From contig JAUPKQ010000024.1 in NCBI GenBank assembly GCA_030837345.1, forward strand, positions 1 through 55,068: a DNA stretch of 55,068 nt, written 5' to 3'. A model generated the notes under the pieces. The model made no database searches. It worked only from the letters and a program-made list of their open reading frames with translations, and was not told where the DNA came from. The DNA is from Actinomycetota bacterium. Lineage in GTDB: Bacteria; Actinomycetota; Actinomycetes; Actinomycetales; Kineosporiaceae. Shown piece after piece: positions 35,954 to 44,070 of the stretch (positions within the stretch are counted from its first letter, which is position 1; each line of letters begins with the position of its first letter). Both the position numbers and the translations under genes were made by a program.

Positions 35954-36988
35954 GACGTCGCCGTCCACCGTGCCGCCGCGGGAATACCCGCCGTTCTCGG
36001 GCTTGGGGGTCCGCATCATCAGCTCGGGGACGGCCTCGGCCGGCGAGTACCCCTCGTAGAGCACCCGGTAGACCGCCTCGCTGATCGGCATGTCGACGCC
36101 GTGCTTCAGCGCGAGCTCCCGGGTGCTGCGGGAGTTCAGGACCCCCTCGGCGACCTGTCCCAGGGCCGCCTTGATGTCGTCGAGGGACCGGCCCCTGCCC
36201 AGTTCGACCCCGACGGTGTGGTTACGGGACAGCGTCGACGAGCAGGTGAGCATGAGATCGCCCAGCCCGGACAGGCCGACGAGCGTCAGGGGGTCGGCCC
36301 CCCGGCACACCGCCAGCCTGCTGATCTCGGCGAGACCACGGGTGATCAGGGCCGCTCTGGCGTTGGCGCCCATCTCCAGGCCGTCGCTGATCCCCGCGGC
36401 GATCGCGACGACGTTCTTCACGCAGCCACCGATCTCGACACCGGTGACGTCCGTGCTGGTGTAGGGGCGGAAGAAGGTGGTGTGGAAGGCCTCCTGGACG
36501 CGCCGCGTCACGGTCTCGCAGGTCCCCGCGACGGTGACCGCCGTCGGCAGGCCTCGCGCGACCTCCGCGGCGAACGACGGGCCAGACAGGAACGTCAGGT
36601 TCTGGTGCATCCCCTCGGGCAGGACGTCGCGCAGCACCTCGCTCATGGTCATGAGGGTCTCGACCTCGATCCCCTTCGCCGCCGAGCAGAAGACGACCCG
36701 GTCGTTCAGCAGGGGACGGGCCTGTTCCACGACGGTGCGGACGACGTGGGACGGGACGACGATCACGACGAGTTCCGCGCCGTCCAGCGCCTCGGCGAGG
36801 TCGGGGGACGCGGTGAGGCTCGGTGGCAGGGCCACTCCGGGGAGGTACCGGGCGTTCTCGTGCCGGTCGGCGATCGCCGCCAGCACCTCCCGGTCGATGT
36901 CCCACACCCTGACCGGGAATCCCTTGGACGCCAGGGTCGCGCCCAGCGCGGTGCCCCACGATCCGGCGCCGAGGACGGCGACCCGCAT
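35939..36988 (-). CDS. gpsA: Glycerol-3-phosphate dehydrogenase [NAD(P)+]
   Basis: Cytoplasmic enzyme reducing dihydroxyacetone phosphate to sn-glycerol-3-phosphate for phospholipids (349 aa). Rossmann motif [33 protein letters not shown], the catalytic Lys in [16 protein letters not shown], and [14 protein letters not shown]. The C-terminus VDGDVGFRP is variable and encoded by the edge of a tandem repeat. ATG 36988 has GGGAGGAG 4 nt upstream; the open frame to 37135 is leader. A TATGGT -10 near 37081 would give a leader of about 90 nt. It does not sit with the ddl gene found next to it in many relatives. Confidence 0.95.
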   Translation of the reverse strand: MRVAVLGAGSWGTALGATLASKGFPVRVWDIDREVLAAIADRHENARYLPGVALPPSLTASPDLAEALDGAELVVIVVPSHVVRTVVEQARPLLNDRVVFCSAAKGIEVETLMTMSEVLRDVLPEGMHQNLTFLSGPSFAAEVARGLPTAVTVAGTCETVTRRVQEAFHTTFFRPYTSTDVTGVEIGGCVKNVVAIAAGISDGLEMGANARAALITRGLAEISRLAVCRGADPLTLVGLSGLGDLMLTCSSTLSRNHTVGVELGRGRSLDDIKAALGQVAEGVLNSRSTRELALKHGVDMPISEAVYRVLYEGYSPAEAVPELMMRTPKPENGGYSRGGTVDGDVGFRP

Positions 36989-37221
36989 TCGGCTCCTCCC
37001 TTCACACGACGGTGGTGACGAACCGCGGCACAGCCTCGGCGACGGTGGGGGTCCAACGCAAGCCGCGAAGGACCGAACCATAACAAAGCGATCACGGCCC
37101 CGGGTCAGGGAGCGCCGGTCGGCGCGAGATCTCACCGATTCGGACGGTGTTCGGGCCGTCGTCCGATGCCGACGAGGTACGGGCGGGCGAAGACCCGACG
37201 TCAGACGGACAAGGAGCCCCG

Positions 37222-38175
37222 ATGCCCGACCAGACCTATCGGCTGGTGACCCGGAGCGACTTCGACGGCCTCGTCTGCGCCGTGCTCCTGCGGTCCCTGG
37301 GAATGATCGACACCATTGACTTCGTCCATCCGAAGGACGTCCAGGACGGGCTCGTCGAGGTGACGGGCCGGGACATCCTCACGAACCTCCCCTACTCACC
37401 GAACGCCCATCTGGTCTTCGACCACCACCACAGCGAGACCCTCCGCACCCCCGCCGGGGCCGCCAACCACGTGATCGACGCCGCCGCGAAGTCCGCGGCG
37501 CGCGTCGTCTACGACTACTACGGCGGCGCGGGCCGGTTCCCGGGGATCTCCGACGAGCTGATGCGGGCCGTCGACCAGGCGGACTCCGCCGACTACGGCC
37601 TCGACGACATCGTCGACCCCAAGGACTGGACCCTGCTGAACTACCTGATGGACAGCCGCACCGGCCTCGGCCGGTTCCGTGACTTCCGGATCTCGAACTA
37701 CCAGCTGATGATGCAGCTGATCGACGACGTCCTCGCCCATGACGACGTCAAGGCGATCCTTCGCACCCCGGACGTCGCCGAGCGCGTCGCCCTCTACGCC
37801 ACGCAGGTCCCGCTGTTCGTCGAGCAGCTGCACCGCGTGTCCCACACCAGGGGCGATCTCGTGGTCGTCGACCTGCGGACCGAGGAAGTCATCCACGCCG
37901 GGAACCGCTTCATGATCTACGCGCTGTACCCCCAGTGCCGGGTCTCGGCGCACCTGATCTGGGGGAAGCAGCGGCAGAACACCGTGATCGCCTGCGGAAA
38001 GTCGATCATCGACCGGACCTCTCCCGCCGATCTGGGCGCCCTGATGCTCCGGTTCGGCGGCGGCGGCCACCTCAACGCCGGGACGTGCCAGGTCGAGCAC
38101 GACCGCGCCGACGACGTCCTCGGCCAGATCGCCGACGCCGTGAACGCCCACGCCCGCCCGGCCCCGACGGCCTGA
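37222..38175 (+). CDS. DHH-family phosphoesterase (exopolyphosphatase-like)
   Basis: Soluble 317-aa protein. N-terminal DHH domain: [17 protein letters not shown], the metal motif FDHHHSE, and DQADSADYG. The C-terminal DHHA1 domain ends with [14 protein letters not shown], which binds substrate phosphate. Related proteins are annotated as exopolyphosphatases or nano-RNase/pAp phosphatase-like enzymes, so the substrate may be polyphosphate, short oligonucleotides or cyclic dinucleotides. AAGGAG lies 6 nt before ATG 37222. Its TGA directly abuts the stop codon of the convergent PBP gene, forming TGATCA at 38173-38178 with no spacer. Confidence 0.85.
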   Translation: MPDQTYRLVTRSDFDGLVCAVLLRSLGMIDTIDFVHPKDVQDGLVEVTGRDILTNLPYSPNAHLVFDHHHSETLRTPAGAANHVIDAAAKSAARVVYDYYGGAGRFPGISDELMRAVDQADSADYGLDDIVDPKDWTLLNYLMDSRTGLGRFRDFRISNYQLMMQLIDDVLAHDDVKAILRTPDVAERVALYATQVPLFVEQLHRVSHTRGDLVVVDLRTEEVIHAGNRFMIYALYPQCRVSAHLIWGKQRQNTVIACGKSIIDRTSPADLGALMLRFGGGGHLNAGTCQVEHDRADDVLGQIADAVNAHARPAPTA

Positions 38176-40371
38176 TCAGGGGAGCGGCTCGGGGGGCAGC
38201 CCCTTCATCGCGACGGTCATCACGTCCTTCCAGAGGGGGGCGGCGAGGGTGGCGCCGTAGAGGGTGCCGTAGGAACGGCCCGCCACGGTGACGCCGGTCA
38301 GGCGCCTCCGGACGACGGCGCCGCCCTTCCCCCTCCGTCCCGGGTCCGCGACCCACACGGCGGTGCTGCGCTGGGCGGTGTAGCCGACGAACCACGAGTC
38401 GTAGGGGCCGTCGGTCGTGCCCGTCTTGCCGGCGGAGGGCCACCGGCGGAGCGGGCCGACCCCCGCGGCGGTCCCCTTCGTGAACACCTGGCGCAGGGCG
38501 TCGTTGACGCCTCCGGCGACATCCGGGTCGAGGGCCCGCGAGCAGGTCCGCCCCGGCACCGGCACCGGCACCCAGGTCCCGGGGGCCACGGCGGGAGCCC
38601 TGGGCAGCGCGCCCGCCCGGTAGACCGACGTGACGGAGAACGGCCGGCAGTACGTGCCGCCGGAGGCGAACCCCGCATAGGCGGCGGCCATCGTCAGGGG
38701 CGCGATCTCCTTGACGCCGAGGGTCAGGGAGGGCAGGCACGCGGGCAGTTCCGTGCTGCGGACGTCGGACGGGCCGCAGTCGGCGCCCGGCACCGCGAGG
38801 TGGACGCCGAGCCGGCCGGCGACATCGGTGATGTCGCAGAGGTCGAGCTGGGACTCCATGTCGACGAAGGCGACGTTGACCGAGTTGTACGTCGACTGGA
38901 GGACGCTCATCGTTCCGGTCTCACCCCCCTCGGCGTTGCCGGGCTCGTACGGCCTCGTCCCCCGCAGCCGTCTCCCGCACGACGTGAACGCCGAGTACGG
39001 GAAGGCGCGCTTGGTCGCGTCGACGGTGTCGCCGAGGGAGCGGCCTGACTCCAGCCAGGCGGCGACCGTGAACGGCTTGAACGACGACCCGGTCTGGAAC
39101 CCGCTGCCCCCGCCGACGACCTGGTCGGCGGAGTAGTTGACGGACGTCGCCCCCGGGGCGGTCGCGACGGCGTACCGGCTGTTCTGGGTCATCGCCAGCA
39201 CCCGCCCGGTGCCTGGCTCCACGGTGACGGCCGCGGCGCCGAGACCGTCGGAGTCTTGGGGCGGGACCGCCGTGTGGACGGCCTCCGTCGCCCGTTCCTG
39301 GAGACGCGCGTCGAGGGTCGTGCGGATGATGAGCCCGCCCCGGTTCACCGTCGTCATCCGCTGGGCCGCGGTCGTGCCGAGCGAGGCGTAGGCGGGATCG
39401 GTGAGGAGAGTGCGCAGGACGAAGTCGCAGAAGTACCCGTGGACGCCCGTGGCGGTACACCCGTGCCGTGGCTGCCGTCCGGGGGCGGAGACGGGGGCCG
39501 CGACCGCCGAGGCGTACTCGGCAGGGGTGATCATTTTTTGGTCGAGCATGCGCGCGAGGACGATGTCGCGCCGGTTGCGGGCGGCCTTCGGACGCCGTTG
39601 CGGGTCGTAGCTGCCGGGCTCGACGATCATTCCGGCGAGGAGTGCCGCCTGCGGCAGGGTCACCTGCGAGGCCCGGACGCCGAGGTAGCGCTGGGCCGCG
39701 GCCTCGACGCCATAGGTCGGCCCCCCGAAGTAGACGATGTTGAGGTATGCCTGGAGGATCTGCTCCTTGCTGAGGACGTCGTCGAGCGCGAGCGCGAGCC
39801 GCATTTCCTTGATCTTCCGTGTAGCGGTCTTCTCAACGGCCGCGCGGGCCCCCGTCCGGTCGCCGGCCATCAGCGCCTGCTCCAGCAGGACGTTCTTCAC
39901 GTACTGCTGGCTGAGGGTCGACGCCCCCTGGATCTGTCCACCGGTCCCGTCGACGACGGCGGCCCGGAGGATCCCGCGGACGTCGACCCCGCCGTGCTGG
40001 TAGAAGCGTGAGTCCTCGACGGCGACGACGGCCTGGCGCAGGACGGGCGCGATCGCTGTCAGCGGCACCTCGACCCGGTTCTCGTCGAAGAAGTAGGTGA
40101 CCGGAGCCCCGTTCGCGGCGAGGAGGACGGATCGCTGCGGGAGTGAGGAAGAGGCCAGTTCGGAGGGGAGGGAGTCGAAGTAGTCCGTCCCGGAGTTCAC
40201 GGCCCAGCCCGCCGAGGCGGCGAGCGGCAGCACGAACACCGACGCCAGCGGCCCCATCAGCGCGCTGACCAGGATCAGTTCGAACAGCAGGACCAGCGAG
40301 CGGCCCCGGGCCCGCCACCGGCGGCGCGCGGACCCTCCGGACCGAGTTCTGCGAGACCACATCGTCCCCAC
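38176..40371 (-). CDS. Class A penicillin-binding protein (glycosyltransferase/transpeptidase)
   Basis: Bifunctional peptidoglycan synthase (731 aa), type II membrane protein with one N-terminal helix (LVLLFELILVSALMGPLASVFVLPL). The GT51 domain has AVEDSRFYQHGGVD, GASTLSQQYVKN and LSKEQILQAYLN. The transpeptidase domain has SxxK in TGSSFKPF, SxN in STYNSVN and KTG in AGKTGTTDGPYDSWFVGY. No PASTA domain. GTG 40371 and ATG 40362 are both possible; GGTGGGG precedes the ATG, so the protein may start MWSRRTR. It has several Cys pairs in the transpeptidase domain (CGRR, CDIT, CGPS, CLP). Confidence 0.95.
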   Translation of the reverse strand: MGTMWSRRTRSGGSARRRWRARGRSLVLLFELILVSALMGPLASVFVLPLAASAGWAVNSGTDYFDSLPSELASSSLPQRSVLLAANGAPVTYFFDENRVEVPLTAIAPVLRQAVVAVEDSRFYQHGGVDVRGILRAAVVDGTGGQIQGASTLSQQYVKNVLLEQALMAGDRTGARAAVEKTATRKIKEMRLALALDDVLSKEQILQAYLNIVYFGGPTYGVEAAAQRYLGVRASQVTLPQAALLAGMIVEPGSYDPQRRPKAARNRRDIVLARMLDQKMITPAEYASAVAAPVSAPGRQPRHGCTATGVHGYFCDFVLRTLLTDPAYASLGTTAAQRMTTVNRGGLIIRTTLDARLQERATEAVHTAVPPQDSDGLGAAAVTVEPGTGRVLAMTQNSRYAVATAPGATSVNYSADQVVGGGSGFQTGSSFKPFTVAAWLESGRSLGDTVDATKRAFPYSAFTSCGRRLRGTRPYEPGNAEGGETGTMSVLQSTYNSVNVAFVDMESQLDLCDITDVAGRLGVHLAVPGADCGPSDVRSTELPACLPSLTLGVKEIAPLTMAAAYAGFASGGTYCRPFSVTSVYRAGALPRAPAVAPGTWVPVPVPGRTCSRALDPDVAGGVNDALRQVFTKGTAAGVGPLRRWPSAGKTGTTDGPYDSWFVGYTAQRSTAVWVADPGRRGKGGAVVRRRLTGVTVAGRSYGTLYGATLAAPLWKDVMTVAMKGLPPEPLP

Positions 40372-40598
40372 CCCCTACGGATGCTGCCGCGCGCCGGCCC
40401 GAACCCTTGACGAGCAATCACCCACAGTCACGGCACGTCATTATGTGTCAACCAATGTCTTGATCGCGGCTCCGCCTCACCGGATTCCCGGACCGGGTGA
40501 GGAGATCGACCCTGAACCACCTCGTCCGATAACCTCGGTCATAGTCCCTGTTACCGCGCATATCGGAACGTGCCTGTGGTCCCGGGAGAGGACGGACC

Positions 40599-41126
40599 AT
40601 GTCATCGGAGCCTCCGGTCTCCCCGGCTGTCGGCCTCAGCCTCGCCGACAAGATCGACCGGCTGTTCGCCACGATGCACCCGAAGGACCGGGGCGAGTTC
40701 ACCTATCGGGAGGTCGCCGACGGGATCAAGACCCTGCTGGCCGATCGCGGCGAACCCGACGGGTCGCTGTCCCCGTCGTACATCTGCCAGCTGCGCAAGG
40801 GCCGCCGCACCAACCCCACCCTCCGCCAGGTGGAGATGCTGGCGGCCTTCTTCAAGGTGCCCGTCACCTACTTCGCCGGATCCCCCAGCGAGGTGGAGGC
40901 GATCGACGCCCAGATGAGCCTGGTGCGGGCGCTCCGCGACCAGGACGTCCGGGACATCGCCCTCCGGGCGTCGGCGTTGACCCCCGCGGGACTCCGGGCG
41001 GTCGCGGACGTGATCGCGACGCTCGCCCGCGTGCCGGGGATGTCGCGCCGCCCGGCGGGGACACGGGGGGCCTCCGTCCCCCCGCCCCGCTCCGACGTCC
41101 CGCCCGACGGCGAGGAGCCGAGGTGA
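40599..41126 (+). CDS. XRE/EspR-like helix-turn-helix regulator
   Basis: DNA-binding protein of 175 aa. The N-terminal domain SLADKIDRLFATMHPKDRGEFTYREVA, then SPSYICQLRKGRRTNPTLRQVEMLAAFFKVPVTYF, is the layout of EspR-like and XRE regulators: the recognition helix is in SYICQLRKGRR. A C-terminal helical part and a disordered Pro-rich tail follow. It is the first gene of a three-gene operon with an ImmA/IrrE-like protein and a membrane oxygenase-like fusion. In other ImmA systems the metalloprotein cleaves the partner repressor, so proteolytic control of this regulator is a reasonable guess. GGGAGAGGA precedes ATG 40599; CATAGT (40539-40544) may be the -10. Confidence 0.88.
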   Translation: MSSEPPVSPAVGLSLADKIDRLFATMHPKDRGEFTYREVADGIKTLLADRGEPDGSLSPSYICQLRKGRRTNPTLRQVEMLAAFFKVPVTYFAGSPSEVEAIDAQMSLVRALRDQDVRDIALRASALTPAGLRAVADVIATLARVPGMSRRPAGTRGASVPPPRSDVPPDGEEPR

Positions 41127-41659
41127 CCTTCACCGACGACGCCGACCTCGAACGCCGGTGCCGGGCCGTCGTCCGGGAACTCGACCTGCGGGAGGTCACC
41201 ACGACGCAGGGTCTCGTCGCGACCGTCTCGGCCCATCTCGGCCTGTCGATCCGCCTGCAGTCCTTCACCCGGCGGACCTCTTCGGCCCTCTCCGGAGGCT
41301 GCCTCGTCCTGGAGCGCGAGGTCGTCATCAACCACCCCGCCCACGCGGACCGCTGGTACGAGGCGATGACGGTAGGACATGAGCTCGGCCACCTTCTGTG
41401 CGGACATCTGGGGACCGTCCGTTCCCTGAGCGGTCACGCGGTCGACGCCCTGCTCCCCGACCTCCAGGTCGCCCAGCAGGCGTGGCAGCTCTACCGGTGC
41501 ACGACGATGGGCCAGGTCCGCGAGCAGGAGGCGGAGCTGGTCGGCTCGCTGCTGGCGGCGCATCTCGAACAACCGTGGCGGGCACGGCGCACCCAGCAGT
41601 CCACCCGGCTGGCCGGTCTGCTCTGCAGCCATCGTCCCGGACCGGACGCGCGGGAGTGA
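41123..41659 (+). CDS. ImmA/IrrE-type HExxH protein
   Basis: Predicted cytoplasmic metallopeptidase of 178 aa. The zinc motif is TVGHELGHLLCGH (HExxH) at about residue 80, preceded by CLVLEREVVINHPAHADRWYEAMT, and a later EQEAELVGSLLAAHL supplies the third, acidic ligand. This is the pattern of ImmA/IrrE (COG2856) proteins. The GTG overlaps the stop of the regulator as GTGA with GAGGAG upstream, so the two proteins are made together. The likely job is to inactivate or process the XRE-type partner on a signal. Ends by overlapping the third gene, again as GTGA. Confidence 0.87.
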   Translation: MTFTDDADLERRCRAVVRELDLREVTTTQGLVATVSAHLGLSIRLQSFTRRTSSALSGGCLVLEREVVINHPAHADRWYEAMTVGHELGHLLCGHLGTVRSLSGHAVDALLPDLQVAQQAWQLYRCTTMGQVREQEAELVGSLLAAHLEQPWRARRTQQSTRLAGLLCSHRPGPDARE

Positions 41660-43788
41660 GAGGCATCTCGGTCGCCCACGCCGGGATCGGCGTCCTCCTG
41701 CTCGGCTGGATGGCCCGCGACCGGTGGATGCTGTCGCACGACCCGGCCGCCCGGTGGCTGTGGGCGACCCTGGCGTTCCTGGGGCTCGGCGAGATCGCCC
41801 ACGTTCCGGCGCTCTACTTCGCGGCGGAGAACCTGTTCGGGCCGGGATGGGGAATGGTGATCCGGCACCTGACCGGCGTCGGTGCCTCGGTGAGCGTGCT
41901 GCTGATGGCCGACCACACCTTCCCCTCCTCGGACCGTCTCCGCCTGCTGCACGGCACCGCCGGGCTCGCGTCCTTCGCCGGGTGCGTGCTGCCGTGGCTC
42001 GTCGATCCCCCGGCCACGGTCCCGGACGCCCTGCGGGACGAGCCGTTCTACTACGACCCCACCTGGCGATCCGGCGTCCACTGGGCGGCGTTCCTCGTCC
42101 TTCTCGGCTGGGCCCTGGCCCACAACGCGGTGCGCTGCCACCGGTCGGCCGGCGGGATCCCCGACCCCCGGGTGCGGACCGGGGTGCGCCTGGTGGGGCT
42201 CGGGGCGGCCTCGGGCCTCGCCTACGTCACCGCCCGAGGCGCCACGGTGGTCGCCTGGCTCTCCGGGAGGGGACCCGGCACGGTGCGGTACGAGAACAAC
42301 GTCGACGCCGTCACCCTGGGTCCCTGCCTCTTTGTGATCATTCTCGGACTCCTGTGGAACCGGCTCCTCGGCGCCCGTGACCTGGCCGTCGCGCGCCGCG
42401 ACGTCCGGGTCCTCAAGGGACACTGGCGAAGGCTCGTCGCCGTCCTGCCGGAGGTGTCGCCCTGGCCCGGGTCGACGGCGCGCGCGGCGGCCGACCCGGA
42501 CGAGGTCCACTGGCAGAGGGCCCGCCTGGTCGTGGAGATCTACGACGCCGTCCGGGCTCTGACCTCCCTCGTTCCCGAACCGCTCCAGGACGAGGTCGCG
42601 GCCCGGGTGGCCGCGTCCGGGCTGACCGGCCGGAACGCCGTCGCCGCCACCGAACACATCTGTCTCGAACTCGCGATCGCCGCCCACGCGGCCGGGGCGA
42701 CCGCCCCCCAGACCCACCGTGAGCCCCGTCTGCACGCCGAGGACTCCGCCGCCGCCGCCCGCACGGTCGCCCGCCGCCTGCGGGCCCTCGAACGGTCCCG
42801 GGTGCGGCGGGTCGTCCGCACGGTGCTGGCGGGGACGGCGGGACCGCACCTTGTCACGGCGCCGGACGGCGTCGCCACCCCCAGGAGGACACCGATGCCG
42901 ACCGGCACCCCGCACCCCGACGACGCCCCCCGCCCCGACGACGCACCGGACCCCGGCGACAGGACGCTGACCCAGTCCCTGCGGGAGGCGGAGCGGACGG
43001 TGCGCCGGCTGACGTTCACGGAGATGGACTTCGAGATCCGGGTCGGGCACCACCTCGGGTACCTGCGCACCCTCGCCTCACCGCGCATCACCGGGGTACT
43101 CACCCGCACCGGCCGCCTGGACGCGGACCCCCACCGGCGGGCGACCGACACCGCTTTGTTCGTCCGCGAGCTCCTCTTCCACGGGCTGGACTCCCCCCAG
43201 GGCCGGACGATCATCCAGCGGATCGACGGGATGCACCGTGCCTGGTCGATCGACGACGAGGACTACCGGTGGGTGCTGACCAACTTCGTCGTCCCGGGCC
43301 TGCACGTCGCGAAGACCCACGGGTGGCGGGCGTTCACCCCGGACGAGTGCCAGGCCCTCGTCGACTGGTGGGGTGAGGTGGGGCTCCGCCTGGGGGTCGG
43401 CGCGATGCCGCCCGACGCCGAGGGGTGGATCCGCCTGGCCGGGGAGTACGACCGCGAGAACATCGCTCCGTCGGACGACGGCCGGCGGATGCTCGTGGCG
43501 ACCACTGCGGTAGCCGTCGAGCCGCTCCCCCGGCTCCTGCGGCCGCTGGCGGTCCGCTGGGGGACGGTTCTGTTCGGCCCCCGGGTCCGTGACGCCCTCG
43601 GACTGCCCACCCCGGGCCGCCTCACCCGGGCCGCGGTACGGGCGGGCCTGCGTCTTCGCGCCCTCCGCCGCCGGAGGAAGGGCCCGTCACCGGCGTGGTT
43701 CGTTCCGGGGGGTTCCCACCGGGACTACCCCGACGGCTACACCCTGGACGACCTCGGCAGGGTCCCGCCAGCGCCTCCGGGGGCGTGA
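41656..43788 (+). CDS. Fusion of MAB_1171c-like seven-helix protein and MpaB/DUF2236 oxygenase-like domain
   Basis: Single open frame of 710 aa. Residues 1-240 contain seven membrane helices in the layout of MAB_1171c (putative transporter) proteins, followed by a cytoplasmic region to about 400 (LPEVSPWPGS, IYDAVRALTSLVPEP). A Pro/Asp-rich linker leads to an MpaB/rubber-oxygenase-like domain (about 440-650): MDFEIRVGHHLGYLRTL, RIDGMHRAWSIDDEDYRWVLTNF, HGWRAFTPDECQALVDWWGEVG, and YDRENI. The last features resemble haem-binding DUF2236 proteins. AGGAGG (42883-42888) stands 6 nt before an in-frame ATG (42895, codon 414), so the oxygenase part could also be made alone. Role unknown; XRE and ImmA genes are co-transcribed. 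Confidence 0.8.
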   Translation: MRGISVAHAGIGVLLLGWMARDRWMLSHDPAARWLWATLAFLGLGEIAHVPALYFAAENLFGPGWGMVIRHLTGVGASVSVLLMADHTFPSSDRLRLLHGTAGLASFAGCVLPWLVDPPATVPDALRDEPFYYDPTWRSGVHWAAFLVLLGWALAHNAVRCHRSAGGIPDPRVRTGVRLVGLGAASGLAYVTARGATVVAWLSGRGPGTVRYENNVDAVTLGPCLFVIILGLLWNRLLGARDLAVARRDVRVLKGHWRRLVAVLPEVSPWPGSTARAAADPDEVHWQRARLVVEIYDAVRALTSLVPEPLQDEVAARVAASGLTGRNAVAATEHICLELAIAAHAAGATAPQTHREPRLHAEDSAAAARTVARRLRALERSRVRRVVRTVLAGTAGPHLVTAPDGVATPRRTPMPTGTPHPDDAPRPDDAPDPGDRTLTQSLREAERTVRRLTFTEMDFEIRVGHHLGYLRTLASPRITGVLTRTGRLDADPHRRATDTALFVRELLFHGLDSPQGRTIIQRIDGMHRAWSIDDEDYRWVLTNFVVPGLHVAKTHGWRAFTPDECQALVDWWGEVGLRLGVGAMPPDAEGWIRLAGEYDRENIAPSDDGRRMLVATTAVAVEPLPRLLRPLAVRWGTVLFGPRVRDALGLPTPGRLTRAAVRAGLRLRALRRRRKGPSPAWFVPGGSHRDYPDGYTLDDLGRVPPAPPGA
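42883..42897 (+). promoter_or_regulatory. Internal ribosome binding site and in-frame ATG
   Basis: AGGAGG, 6-nt spacer ACACCG, then ATG in frame at codon 414 of the fusion gene, exactly at the start of the Pro/Asp-rich linker before the oxygenase-like domain. Optimal Shine-Dalgarno geometry inside a reading frame. Confidence 0.65.
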
Positions 43789-43808
43789 GGAGCGGCCGGT
43801 TCCGTGGC

Positions 43809-43834
43809 GACGGTGGAGAGAAACTGTCACCGTC
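43809..43834 (+). terminator. Hairpin after fusion gene
   Basis: GACGGTG-N12-CACCGTC, perfect 7-bp arms, 20 bp past the stop codon at 43788. Likely terminator of the three-gene operon. Confidence 0.55.
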
Positions 43835-43866
43835 CTGCGACGGAAGGAGACCTCCCCCGAGTGACC

Positions 43867-43915
43867 TTGTTCGCTAGTATGCACACTGTCACCAAGTGTT
43901 CTTTCCAGCGAACAA
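43867..43915. repeat. Nested symmetric dyad of 49 bp
   Basis: TTGTTCGCT, 7 nt, ACACT, 7 nt, AGTGT, 7 nt, AGCGAACAA: two perfect inverted pairs (9-bp outer, 5-bp inner) with all three spacers exactly 7 nt, centred on 43891. TAGTAT (43875-43880) inside it looks like a -10. It lies between the 3' ends of two convergent genes, so it is not an obvious operator for either. Could be a multi-dimer protein site, a structured RNA or a recombination site. Confidence 0.6.
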
Positions 43916-44051
43916 TCCCGGTGGGTGGGAACGTCGCGGCGTCCGGTCGGTCTGCCGGGCACGACGAGTTCGAGCATGGCCCGCCCGATCTCGTCGTACC
44001 GCTGCGCTCCCACCGGCCGCCGCGCGTGCCCTCGATCAGGGAAGGACGGCC

Positions 44052-44070
44052 GTCAGGCCCCCGGCCTGAC
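44052..44070 (-). terminator. Hairpin overlapping the GH16 stop codon
   Basis: GTCAGGCC-CCC-GGCCTGAC, perfect 8-bp stem with 3-nt loop, containing the stop codon of the hydrolase gene. Confidence 0.5.

Noticed and set aside
43687-44013. 108-aa frame across the end of the fusion gene and the nested dyad
   Set aside because: Overlaps the fusion gene antisense; no ribosome site or recognisable motif.
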